Of a DNA stretch of 8,338 nt, positions 1 to 6,660 are shown one piece after another; position 1 is the stretch's first letter; the number at the start of each line of letters is the position of its first letter. The notes beneath the pieces are model-generated. The model did not search any database. It was given only the letters and a program-made list of their open reading frames with translations, and had not been told where the DNA came from. The stretch comes from JBBQKP01 sp038326995. Lineage in GTDB: Bacteria; Planctomycetota; Phycisphaerae; Tepidisphaerales; Tepidisphaeraceae. Where the stretch lies: positions 1-8,338 of the forward strand of contig JBBQKP010000151.1 of NCBI GenBank assembly GCA_038326995.1, written 5' to 3'. Both the position numbers and the translations under genes were made by a program.

Positions 1-89
1 TCGCGGGGTCTGCGCCGCCGCCGATCGTGAGGTTGCCGTTATTGGTGGTGATGGCGTTCTGGATGAAAACCGCACCCGCGCCGCTGGCG
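1..89 (-). repeat. Internal repeat of the exoprotein gene, distal copy (residues about 934-963)
   Basis: This stretch aligns without gaps to 1162-1250, at an offset of exactly 1161 bp (387 codons, in frame). By eye 80 of 89 bases agree. Both copies encode GAGAVFIQNAITTNNGNL followed by TIGGGA and N or D, then PA. The preceding residues (VVLNSDADASG here, VVLNSDNDNGTANG in the other copy) are also related. The copy continues beyond the left edge, so its true length cannot be judged. It suggests that a module of the passenger beta-helix has been duplicated. Confidence 0.8.
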
Positions 90-2890
90 TCGGCATCGGA
101 GTTGAGAACGACGGGCTGGCCTTGCGTGGTGATGCTCGAGAAGACGGCGACGTTGTTGCCGGCGATAAGGCTGATCGAGCCGGCGTTCGCTGCCGATCCC
201 GTGGCCAGTGCGCCGTTGACGGTGATCGTTCCCGCACCGGCGGGGGCGCGAACGGTGATGGGGTCGTTGAACGTGTAGGCGCGCGCGTCGATCGCGCCGC
301 TGCCGGTGGCGCTCCCGAAGGTAATGGAGCTGAACCCGTTGGCGAGCATTGCGAGCTCACCGTTGTTCAAGTTCAGCGTGCCGGCAGCGCTGTTGCCAAT
401 TCCAATTGTGGTGCTGGCGGTTCGCGGCTGAATGACCAGTGCGCCGGTGGACTGGATCGTGCCACTCGCGATATTCATCGAGTTGGCGTTGATGGTGATC
501 GATCCGGTGTAGGTGCCGACTGCCGGACCTTCGCCGAGGAAGTTCGTGCCGCCGGTAATGGAGAAGTCGTTCGTGCTGGAGCCGCCGCCGCTTGCGGTGA
601 TGGAGATGGATCCGCCGGCGGTGCCTTCGAGGGTGCCGCCGTTAAAGAGCTCGAAGCCCGAACTGCTGGCGTTGGTGGTGGTGCCGGTGCCGTTGATCGT
701 CACGGCACCACCTGCAAACCGAACGATGCCGCCGCTGTAGATCGCGACGCCGTCGCTGTCGTTCGTGCCGGTGGTGATGCCGGTGAGGTTGAGGTTGCCG
801 GTGCTGGTGAGCGTGATGAGCGCCGAGCCGTTGATTTGGACGCCTGCTGAACCGCCGGGAGTCGAGCCGGTGCCGGTGATGTCGATGGTGCCGGTCTGGG
901 TCTGAAGGCTCGTTCCCGAACCGTCCAGGAAAACGCCTTGGCTTGCGCCGCCAGTGCCGACGCCGACGCCGACGAGGGTGATGTTGCCAGTCGTTGTAAT
1001 GATGTCGGCCCCGCCGGAAATTTCGACGCCCGCATCGAAGGAACTGCCGCCAAGGGATTGTCCGCGGATACTGACTGCGCCGGTGCCGGTGGACAAAATT
1101 GCATTCACGCCGGTAATGAGCACACCCTGGTCCTGGCTCCCCTCACCGCGGGCCGCGGTAGTTGCGGGGTTTGCGCCGCCGCCGATGGTGAGGTTCCCGT
1201 TGTTGGTGGTGATAGCGTTCTGGATGAAAACCGCACCGGCCCCGTTGGCGGTGCCGTTGTCGTTGTCGCTGTTCAAGACGACGTTCAGCACGCCGCTGTT
1301 GCTGGTGATCGGGTTGTTGACGTTGATACTGTTGGCGGCCTGCAGGGTGAGCGTCGCGGTGCCGCCGCCGGTCTTGCTGATGGTGCCGTTGACGTCTATA
1401 TCGCCCGACTGTACGCCGGTGGATCCCGTGGTGATGGTGACGCTGGTCCCGCCAGAGAGTGAGGTGTTGATCGTCGCGACATTGACCTGGGCGGCGTTGG
1501 CGCTGGGCGTAAAGACGTTGGGGCTGCCGCTGTTGAAGCTGCCGCCGGTGGTCGAGCCGGTGATGGTGACGTTCCGCGGATCGAGCAGCCAGAGCCCGCG
1601 CCTGCCGCGACCGGTCGGGAGCGCGATCACACGCCCGATATGCACCTGCAGGTTGTCCTTGCTCGAGGTTTCCACCCATCCGCCCGCGAAGTTGCCTCGC
1701 CCGGCCGCACTCGCTTGAATCGTGCCGTTGAAGTTCGTGAACTCCTGACTCCACACCGTCACATTACCGCCCGCGCCGCTCACAAGCGCACTCGCATTAA
1801 TGAACGAGCCGGGCTGAATCACGACCGCGTCGGCGTTCTGCGCGCCGGGCGTCTGGTCGGGGAGCACATTCGAAGCGCCGCTTTGCGGATTGAGATTCGT
1901 CCAGGGCGAAGCGTCCGTGCCGACGCGAACATTGCCTCCGCCCGCGTTACCTCTCACGTCGATCACACTGGTTTCAGTCAGCAATACGCGATCGCCGACG
2001 ACGGTGATGTCTCCAGCCTTTGTGCTGCCATTGGTGTTTTTTCCCGTGCCGCGTGCTTCGAGCGTGCCGCTGTTGGTGACGGTTCCCGAATTGGCGCGAA
2101 GGACGATTCGCCCGCCAGACCTGTCGACGTTGGTGGCGCGAATGGTTCCGGAATTGTTGATCGCCAGGGCGTAGACGTTGCCGCCGGTGGCTTCGAGCTG
2201 GGCCTTGGTCGCGTCGATCGTGCCGGAGTTGGTGATGCTTCCCGGCCCGGCGTTGACGCTGATGCGATCGTCGCCGTCGGGGGAGAGCAGGACGTCCGTC
2301 CCCGCCGCCAGCACGACTTGCCCGTTGCGTGCGGTCATCGCGCCGGCGTTGTGAATGTTTCGGCCGATGACCACGACATCGCCCTGCGCGGCGGTGATTG
2401 TCCCGAGATTGACGACGGCCGCCGAGGAATTGCCGGTGAAGCGAAGCTCGCCGCCGCGAATGAACTGCTTGTATTCTGTATCGAGCGTCGAAAGGACCAG
2501 CGAGTTGGTATTGATTCGTGCGTTTTTGGAGACGAGCACGCCGTTGCGGTTGAGGAGCAAGACGTTGCCGTTGGCGAGCAGTTGCCCCTGGATGTTGGAG
2601 GGCATGTCGCCGGTGACACGATTCAGGATCGAGCTGTCGCGAGAGGGCTGTATGAAGCGGACCTGCTGATCGCGGCCGATGCCGAACGTTTGCCACTCGA
2701 CCACGGCACGCCGACTCTGCTGCCTGACAATGAACTCACGCGGATTGTTGCGTTCGAATCGAACATCACCGGCCACGACTCGGTCGACGACCTGTCGCTC
2801 CTGCGCCAGCAGGGTGCTGGTCCATAGAGAACCGATCGCAGCGGCGATGGCGGTGAGGAAGCGTCGTTTTATCCGTCGTCCAATGGTCAT
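1..2890 (-). CDS. Two-partner-secretion exoprotein, filamentous haemagglutinin type (5' part, 963 codons, C-terminus outside window)
   Basis: The frame is open from the ATG at 2890-2888 to the left edge, so the stop lies outside the window. This ATG is the only plausible start: an in-frame TAA sits at 2953-2951 and no ATG, GTG or TTG lies between. No good ribosome site is close to it. Residues 1-29 look like a Sec signal peptide: an arginine/lysine-rich start, a hydrophobic core, and LLA before Gln30. Residues about 33-150 match the TPS/haemagglutination-activity domain, including RAVVEWQTFGIGRDQQVRF (61-79) and LLLNRNGVLVSKNARINT (111-128). The second is the usual NPNG box with Arg in place of Pro. 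Residues about 160-400 are beta-helix-like, rich in NSGTI and GGNV turns. GGWVETSSKDNLQV (403-416) and GLWLLDPRNVTI (432-443) are characteristic of the family. The rest is Gly/Thr/Asn/Ser-rich repeats, and I see no cysteine. Such proteins are exported by Sec, then cross the outer membrane through a TpsB/Omp85 porin, and usually act as adhesins. No porin gene is in the window. Family assignment is strong; the actual ligand is unknown. Confidence 0.93.
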   Translation of the reverse strand, partial: MTIGRRIKRRFLTAIAAAIGSLWTSTLLAQERQVVDRVVAGDVRFERNNPREFIVRQQSRRAVVEWQTFGIGRDQQVRFIQPSRDSSILNRVTGDMPSNIQGQLLANGNVLLLNRNGVLVSKNARINTNSLVLSTLDTEYKQFIRGGELRFTGNSSAAVVNLGTITAAQGDVVVIGRNIHNAGAMTARNGQVVLAAGTDVLLSPDGDDRISVNAGPGSITNSGTIDATKAQLEATGGNVYALAINNSGTIRATNVDRSGGRIVLRANSGTVTNSGTLEARGTGKNTNGSTKAGDITVVGDRVLLTETSVIDVRGNAGGGNVRVGTDASPWTNLNPQSGASNVLPDQTPGAQNADAVVIQPGSFINASALVSGAGGNVTVWSQEFTNFNGTIQASAAGRGNFAGGWVETSSKDNLQVHIGRVIALPTGRGRRGLWLLDPRNVTITGSTTGGSFNSGSPNVFTPSANAAQVNVATINTSLSGGTSVTITTGSTGVQSGDIDVNGTISKTGGGTATLTLQAANSINVNNPITSNSGVLNVVLNSDNDNGTANGAGAVFIQNAITTNNGNLTIGGGANPATTAARGEGSQDQGVLITGVNAILSTGTGAVSIRGQSLGGSSFDAGVEISGGADIITTTGNITLVGVGVGTGGASQGVFLDGSGTSLQTQTGTIDITGTGSTPGGSAGVQINGSALITLTSTGNLNLTGITTGTNDSDGVAIYSGGIVRFAGGAVTINGTGTTTNASSSGFELFNGGTLEGTAGGSISITASGGGSSTNDFSITGGTNFLGEGPAVGTYTGSITINANSMNIASGTIQSTGALVIQPRTASTTIGIGNSAAGTLNLNNGELAMLANGFSSITFGSATGSGAIDARAYTFNDPITVRAPAGAGTITVNGALATGSAANAGSISLIAGNNVAVFSSITTQGQPVVLNSDADASGAGAVFIQNAITTNNGNLTIGGGADPA
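1162..1250 (-). repeat. Internal repeat of the exoprotein gene, proximal copy (residues about 547-577)
   Basis: This is the partner of the copy at 1-89. The shared protein motif runs from GAGAVFIQNAITTNN to the glycine-rich TIGGGA. The LNSD...GAGA...ITTNNGN pattern is a common module of large TPS exoproteins, where it forms beta-helix coils. High conservation at the DNA level suggests a fairly recent duplication or gene conversion, rather than only convergent beta-helix sequence. Confidence 0.8.
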
Positions 2891-3089
2891 AATGCACCCG
2901 GCCGCACTCCGCGCCGGATACCGGTTGAATCGGATGAGAAGAGGACGCGATTAAGTAGGCGGTGACCTCTGTACGGATTATCTGAAAGTTGGCGGTTGCA
3001 ATAATTGCGCGGCGTGGACTTTGTCCGATAAGCCGGGCGTAGATTTCACGCAACACGTCTTTGGAAGCACACCATTTTTGTGATCAAAC

Positions 3090-3118
3090 ATTATCGGCGA
3101 TGACGTGAGCCGGTTCAA
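3090..3118 (-). promoter_or_regulatory. Candidate sigma-70-type promoter for the exoprotein gene
   Basis: On the minus strand TTGAAC (3118-3113) and GATAAT (3095-3090) are separated by exactly 17 bases. Transcription would start near 3083 and leave an untranslated leader of about 190 nt before the ATG at 2890. The boxes fit the general bacterial consensus well, but promoter consensus in this lineage is poorly known and a chance match is possible. Confidence 0.4.
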
Positions 3119-3129
3119 AGTATTTGCAG

Positions 3130-3147
3130 GGCGGAATTGATCCCGCC
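3130..3147 (-). other. Imperfect inverted repeat downstream of the lipoprotein gene
   Basis: On the minus strand GGCGGGA and TTCCGCC can pair over 7 positions (one G-U) around the loop TCAA, about 90 nt after the lipoprotein stop. No T-run follows, so it is a poor intrinsic terminator. It could still protect the 3' end of the transcript, or lie just upstream of the exoprotein promoter by chance. Confidence 0.3.
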
Positions 3148-3236
3148 AGTTTCGAACAGTTCCAATCGTCGCGGTCACGATTCGACTGCGATTCAATGAC
3201 GTATCATCCGAACAAACTCAATCCGACCCAATCAGA

Positions 3237-3764
3237 TCACCTGCCGGGCCCGCGGGGCGAGCCGAGATTTTCCGGCCTTGCTCGCGCCGGTGGGGCGGAC
3301 CACCCTTCGCTCGTCCCTTGCTTCGAGCCGGTGAGAAAATGCCGCTGCTTTCCCGCCTCATCCACGAGCGAAAGCGCCGATGTCGGGCGGTAGTACGGGC
3401 CGTCGCGATAAATCTCAAACAGATAACTGCCGCCGGGGGTTAGTTCCCACGTCAGGGTTTTTCGCTCGACTTTGGTGACGGGCGTTTTCGAGACGACCCA
3501 TCGAACGCCAATCTCGCGCTGGCCGGGCAAGGCCGCGTAGGTATCGCTCTTCCGCGAATCGCCAAGACGCAGGCCGTCGATGGACGACAGTTGCACGCCG
3601 CCGAAATTGAGGTCGCCGTAGGTGGCGATCGTCGCGAGCTGCGAATTTGAAGCTGACGGTTCGACGTAGGTCGCTTTGTTCGACGCGCAGCCGAACATGA
3701 CGAGCTGCAACAAAAACAGCACCGCGATTGATGCGAATCTGTGAGTAGAGGAACGGATTGTCAT
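3237..3764 (-). CDS. Small predicted lipoprotein of unknown function (175 aa)
   Basis: The start at 3764 gives a classic lipoprotein signal: a basic n-region (MTIRSSTHR), a hydrophobic core (ASIAVLFLLQLV) and a lipobox MFGC with Cys26 as the likely acylated residue. AAAGAG lies a few bases upstream of this ATG. The frame is open further upstream, but that stretch runs through tRNA-Ala (the GPVAQLGERLPCTQEVIGSI-like peptide is a tRNA read as protein), so the longer start is rejected. After Cys26 comes a Ser/Asn/Thr linker, then about 55-140 with the pattern IDG...LPGQREIGVRW...LTWELTPGGSYLFEI. This IDG / PG / Tyr-rich beta pattern occurs in many small envelope lipoproteins of unknown role; I do not recognise a named family. 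Residues about 147-175 are a Pro/Arg/Gly-rich tail unlike the rest. The protein is probably anchored in a membrane facing the periplasm. It is coding with high likelihood; the function is unknown. Confidence 0.8.
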   Translation of the reverse strand: MTIRSSTHRFASIAVLFLLQLVMFGCASNKATYVEPSASNSQLATIATYGDLNFGGVQLSSIDGLRLGDSRKSDTYAALPGQREIGVRWVVSKTPVTKVERKTLTWELTPGGSYLFEIYRDGPYYRPTSALSLVDEAGKQRHFLTGSKQGTSEGWSAPPARARPENLGSPRGPGR

Positions 3765-3781
3765 GGCACTCTTTAGCAAAA

Positions 3782-3854
3782 TGGACCTGAACGGGATCGA
3801 ACCGATAACCTCCTGCGTGCAAGGCAGGCGCTCTCCCAATTGAGCTACAGGCCC
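3782..3854 (-). tRNA. tRNA-Ala (anticodon TGC)
   Basis: The 73-nt minus-strand sequence folds as a complete cloverleaf. The acceptor pairs GGGCCTG with CAGGTCC, the D arm is GCTC/GAGC, the anticodon arm CCTGC/GCAGG encloses CTTGCAC (anticodon TGC), the variable loop has 5 nt, and the T arm ATCGG/CCGTT carries TTCGATC. The T stem has one T-T mismatch. The discriminator is A and the 3' CCA is not encoded, since TTT follows directly. The lipoprotein ATG lies 17 nt downstream. Confidence 0.97.
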
Positions 3855-3867
3855 TTCGAGTCGCGAG

Positions 3868-3873
3868 ATCATA
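3868..3873 (-). promoter_or_regulatory. Candidate -10 box for tRNA-Ala (and perhaps the lipoprotein gene)
   Basis: TATGAT on the minus strand lies 13 bases before the first base of tRNA-Ala, a suitable distance for a short leader. No convincing -35 box lies 16-18 bases upstream (CTTCCC at 17). It is therefore a half-match only; transcription from the tRNA-Ser promoter could also read through. Confidence 0.3.
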
Positions 3874-3978
3874 CCGACTTTCATCCCTTTGGGAAGACTA
3901 GGCCGCCTCGGTGTCACTGTTGCACGACGAAATTTGCGGTGAGGAAAATCGCCGATCGGGATCAACACCAGCAAAAAA

Positions 3979-4067
3979 CGGAGAGGCCGGGATTCGAACC
4001 CGGGATACAGTTTGACCCGTATGACGCTTTAGCAAAGCGTTGCTTTCAGCCGCTCAGCCACCTCTCC
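3979..4067 (-). tRNA. tRNA-Ser (anticodon GCT)
   Basis: The 89-nt minus-strand sequence has acceptor arms GGAGAGG/CCTCTCC, an anticodon arm ACGCT/AGCGT around TTGCTAA (anticodon GCT), a long type-II variable arm (ATAC...GTAT) typical of serine tRNAs, and a T arm CCGGG/CCCGG around TTCGAAT. The discriminator is G, as expected for tRNA-Ser. CCA is not encoded. A run of six T (3978-3973) follows directly and may aid termination or 3' processing. Confidence 0.97.
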
Positions 4068-4085
4068 AGATGACGCGAGTCGACC

Positions 4086-4114
4086 AAAATACTACCTTCC
4101 CCGGTTTGAAGCAA
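4086..4114 (-). promoter_or_regulatory. Candidate promoter for tRNA-Ser
   Basis: TTGCTT (4114-4109) and TATTTT (4091-4086) on the minus strand are 17 bases apart. The -10 box ends 18 bases before the tRNA. The -35 box matches the general consensus in its TTG part and the -10 box in four of six positions. It lies in the 77-bp gap between the ABC exporter stop and tRNA-Ser, the only place for a dedicated promoter. Confidence 0.4.
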
Positions 4115-4144
4115 GGATTCGCCGTCACGCGTGCGAGGTCACCT

Positions 4145-6229
4145 TCACACGTGCGCAGTCATTAATGCGTTTTGTTCATGGTTTTCATCAAGGGCTTTCG
4201 CCGGCGGCGGAGGAGGACTCGTCTGAAGCTCCACCATCTCCCGATATCGCCCGCTCGCAGCCATCAGCTCATCGTGCCTGCCTTGCTCAATGATTCGGCC
4301 CTGGTCGATCACCAGAATCCGGCTCGCGTGCGCGATCGTGCTGAGTCGATGCGCGATGACGAAACTCGTTCGCCCGGCCATCAACGTCTGCAACGACCCT
4401 TGAATCAACCGCTCGCTCTGCGTGTCGAGATTACTCGTGGCTTCGTCGAGAATCAGGATGCGCGGGTCGGCAAGAATCGCGCGGGCGATCGTCAGTCGCT
4501 GCCGCTGGCCGCCCGAAAGTTTCACGCCGCGCTCGCCAATAAACGTCGCGTAGCCCTTGGGCAATTTCTCAATGAACTCGTGCGCGTTCGCTGACTTGGA
4601 AGCCTGTTCGATCTCGGCGTCGGTCGCGCCGCGCCGGCCGTAGGCGATGTTCTGCGCGATCGTGCCGTCGAACAAAAACGTGTCCTGCTCGACGATTCCC
4701 AGGAGCCTGCGATAGCTGTCGACGGTGATGTCGCGAAGGTTCACGCCGTCGAGCAATATTTCGCCTTCGGTCGGATCGTAGAACCTTGCGACGAGATTGC
4801 AGAGCGTGGTTTTTCCCGCGCCGCTCGGGCCCACCAGCGCGATCATCTCGCCGGGCCGAACGTCCAGAGTCACGCCGGTAAGAACCTGGGTTTTCTTGTC
4901 CGAGGAAGAAGTCGACGTCGAGGTCGAAGCCTCGTATGCGAAGCTGACATTCTTGAACGTGATTCGGCCCGGCGAGGTTTCGCGATCGACAATTTTCGCG
5001 CTGGCTTTGCTCGGCATTTCGCGCGTCTCCGCAAGCAGGTCTAAAACGCGGTCCAGCCCCGACAAACTGTTCTGCAGCGCGGTCGCACTTCCCGCCAGTG
5101 ACGCGATCGGGCCGAGCAATGCCGCGAGGTATGCCAGGAACATGACCAGGTCGCCGACCGTCAGCGCCTGTGCCTGCGGGATCGCCCCGGCCGACAGTTT
5201 CTGCATGTCCGAAAGCACGCGGCTGCCGCCCCAATACAAGAGCAGCGCCGACGCGAGCGGAATCAGCAGCGACCACGCGATTTCAATTCCGCGCTGAAGC
5301 CACCACGCGTAAATTTCCTGCCGCGCCATCAGATGGCCCGAGCGCGTGAAGTTCGATGATTCGGATTGCTGACGTGAGAAGGATCGCACGACTCGCATCC
5401 CGCCGAACGCTTCGGTCGCGTGCGAATCCATGCCGCGGCGGGTGTCGCGAATGTCCCTGAAAATCGGCCTGATTCGGCTGATCCACGTTCGATGCGTCAG
5501 CCAGACCGTCGGCAATAACAGCAGCGACCCCAGCAGCAATCGCCAATCCACGAAGGCCAGGATCGTCAGACTGCCGACCAACTGAATGATCGCCCGCCAG
5601 GGGTTGTAGATCATCGAGAAAATCAGTTCCGCGATTCCGCCCGCGTCTTCGCGAAGGATCGACGTCACGCCGCCCGACTTGAGTTCATAGACACGCTGCA
5701 AAGGCAACCGCACCGCGTGATCGAACACTTTTCGCCTCACGCCAACTTGCACGCGCTTGGTCAATCGAGTCGCTTGCCACCTGCCCCATAGCGACACCAT
5801 TTCGCCCACCACCGCGAGCGTGATCATCGCCGCGACGACGAACGTCAGCAGTCTGTAAGGCTCCGAAGGCGTCGGAATGAATTGCAGCATCCAGGCCGGC
5901 AATTCAAGCGGCAACGGGTTTTCGCGAAGCACACTGTCGAAGACAATTTTTGAGCCGTACAGCGGCAAAAGCCCGAGCAATGTCGCCACCGTCAGCGAAG
6001 ATAGCACCAAAACGAGCATCGTCTGATGGCCGCGAAGCAAACCCCAGAACGAGGCAAACAGCGTCAAAAATGAACGCGATCTCGGCTTGCGATTTCGTTC
6101 GGATTTTCGGCCCGAGTGTTCGTCAATCTCGGGCTTGACATCCGACTTGCTCGGATCCGTCTTCTGATCCTTGCTCCTCTGGCGATATTCAACGTAACGC
6201 TGTTTCGAAGTCGGCCGCGGGCTTGGCAT
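4145..6229 (-). CDS. ABC exporter with fused membrane and ATPase domains (MsbA/LmrA type, 694 aa)
   Basis: This is a half-transporter that would act as a homodimer in the inner membrane, exporting lipids, drugs or peptides. Residues 1-52 form a highly charged cytoplasmic extension. The membrane domain spans about 60-395, with hydrophobic segments near 71-92, 126-147, 213-250, 315-333 and 357-385. The nucleotide-binding domain follows: A-loop Tyr432 (FAYE), Walker A GPSGAGKTT (467-475), Q-loop Gln515 (VEQDTFLFDG), signature LSGGQ (571-575), Walker B ILILDEAT (591-598), D-loop SNLD and H-loop His627 (IAHRLST). All catalytic residues are present. A Ser/Thr-rich insert with acidic and lysine residues (about 434-447) lies between the A-loop and the strand before Walker A. 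The C-terminal tail (from 671) is proline-rich and dispensable-looking. The length is somewhat greater than the usual 580-600 aa because of these extensions. The start at 6229 has no clear ribosome site. The substrate cannot be told from sequence; lipid flipping is only one option. Confidence 0.93.
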   Translation of the reverse strand: MPSPRPTSKQRYVEYRQRSKDQKTDPSKSDVKPEIDEHSGRKSERNRKPRSRSFLTLFASFWGLLRGHQTMLVLVLSSLTVATLLGLLPLYGSKIVFDSVLRENPLPLELPAWMLQFIPTPSEPYRLLTFVVAAMITLAVVGEMVSLWGRWQATRLTKRVQVGVRRKVFDHAVRLPLQRVYELKSGGVTSILREDAGGIAELIFSMIYNPWRAIIQLVGSLTILAFVDWRLLLGSLLLLPTVWLTHRTWISRIRPIFRDIRDTRRGMDSHATEAFGGMRVVRSFSRQQSESSNFTRSGHLMARQEIYAWWLQRGIEIAWSLLIPLASALLLYWGGSRVLSDMQKLSAGAIPQAQALTVGDLVMFLAYLAALLGPIASLAGSATALQNSLSGLDRVLDLLAETREMPSKASAKIVDRETSPGRITFKNVSFAYEASTSTSTSSSDKKTQVLTGVTLDVRPGEMIALVGPSGAGKTTLCNLVARFYDPTEGEILLDGVNLRDITVDSYRRLLGIVEQDTFLFDGTIAQNIAYGRRGATDAEIEQASKSANAHEFIEKLPKGYATFIGERGVKLSGGQRQRLTIARAILADPRILILDEATSNLDTQSERLIQGSLQTLMAGRTSFVIAHRLSTIAHASRILVIDQGRIIEQGRHDELMAASGRYREMVELQTSPPPPPAKALDENHEQNALMTAHV

Positions 6230-6278
6230 GAGGTCATGATAGGCGAACGGCCGAGTCGGAGCGCGTGGGAATTGCCCT

Positions 6279-6297
6279 GATCAACCTTTGGTCGATC
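6279..6297. promoter_or_regulatory. Inverted repeat upstream of the ABC exporter (possible operator)
   Basis: GATCAACC and GGTCGATC flank TTT, giving 8-bp arms with one mismatch, centred about 60 bp before the exporter start. The position suits a regulator-binding site, but no regulator gene is nearby and no promoter boxes fix its place, so this is speculative. Confidence 0.25.
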
Positions 6298-6422
6298 GCG
6301 GTCATCGGCATACGAATCTAAACGAGGTGCGGACGTTAGGGCGCGGTGTCAGCAAATTGTCGTGAGATGAGCGTCGTAAGTAATGACATTGGAAATTGGG
6401 GTGCGACTACAGAGTGATTAAT

Positions 6423-6443
6423 GCACAGGTCGGAGACCTGTGC
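6423..6443. repeat. Solo palindrome in opposite orientation to the array
   Basis: GCACAGGT and ACCTGTGC form a perfect 8-bp stem around the loop CGGAG. That loop is the reverse complement of the loop CTCCG in the array units at 6457-6646, so this is an inverted relative of them. Its arms differ from the array (CACAGGT rather than CACCGGT) but still pair perfectly, which suggests the structure is under selection or came in as a unit. Confidence 0.8.
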
Positions 6444-6456
6444 CACCATTTATTTG

Positions 6457-6646
6457 TCGGTGGCACCGGTCTCCGATCAGTGTCATGTCCGTTGTCGGTG
6501 GCACCAGTCTCCGATCGGTGTCATGTCCACTGTCGGTGGCACCGGTCTCCGATCAGTGTCATGTCCATTATCGGTGGCACCGGTCTCCGATCGGTGTCAT
6601 GTCCATTGTCGGTGGCACCGGTCTCCGACCGGTGTTATGTCTGTGC
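6457..6646. repeat. Five tandem 38-bp palindromic repeats (REP/BIME-like)
   Basis: Units start at 6457, 6495, 6533, 6571 and 6609, exactly 38 bp apart. Each begins tcggtggcacc and contains a hairpin with 9-base arms (GGCACCGGT, loop CTCCG, ATCGGTGTC), followed by atgtcc and a 4-base variable end. Units differ at only a few bases; the last drifts over its final 8 bases and has the arm ACCGGTG, which pairs perfectly with CACCGGT. The array lies 36 bp past the peptidase stop and about 230 bp before the exporter start. Short palindromes like this are typical of REP elements mobilised by RAYT transposases; none is in the window. It could fold in the read-through transcript and limit expression of the exporter or protect the peptidase mRNA. 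Confidence 0.9.
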
Positions 6647-6660
6647 ATTTAAGCTGCAGA

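Larger units (their letters stand above)
2891..3236 (-). other. Non-coding leader region between the lipoprotein and exoprotein genes
   Basis: These 346 bp hold no convincing gene; short open frames on both strands lack ribosome sites and recognisable motifs. The stretch is more AT-rich than its neighbours. It contains the candidate promoter at 3090-3118 and an imperfect inverted repeat at 3130-3147 (7-bp arms around a 4-base loop, no T-run). I recognise no known riboswitch or small RNA in the roughly 190-nt leader. Confidence 0.6.

Noticed and set aside
122..2827. Long plus-strand open frames (for example 122-850, 954-1718 and 1640-2827) opposite the exoprotein gene
   Set aside because: They are antisense to a minus-strand frame with signal peptide, TPS domain and family motifs. 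The GC-rich Gly/Thr/Asn codons of that gene rarely give stops on the other strand, and the products show no recognisable domains.
3130..3147. Intrinsic terminator after the lipoprotein gene
   Set aside because: The hairpin has a G-U pair and no T-run on the minus strand; kept only as an inverted repeat.
3765..3974. N-terminal extension of the lipoprotein up to 3974
   Set aside because: It translates tRNA-Ala (VAQLGERLPC-type peptide) and would bury the lipoprotein signal. The ATG at 3764 fits better.
3782..4067. tRNA genes as integration site of a mobile element
   Set aside because: No integrase gene and no second copy of either tRNA 3' end were seen in the window.
3840..4073. Plus-strand 77-codon frame containing ERPGFEPGIQFDPYDALAK
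   Set aside because: This is the antisense of tRNA-Ser read as protein, a common annotation artefact.
6457..6646. CRISPR array
   Set aside because: Units are contiguous with at most a few variable bases, so there are no spacers of 25-40 bp, and no cas genes are present.
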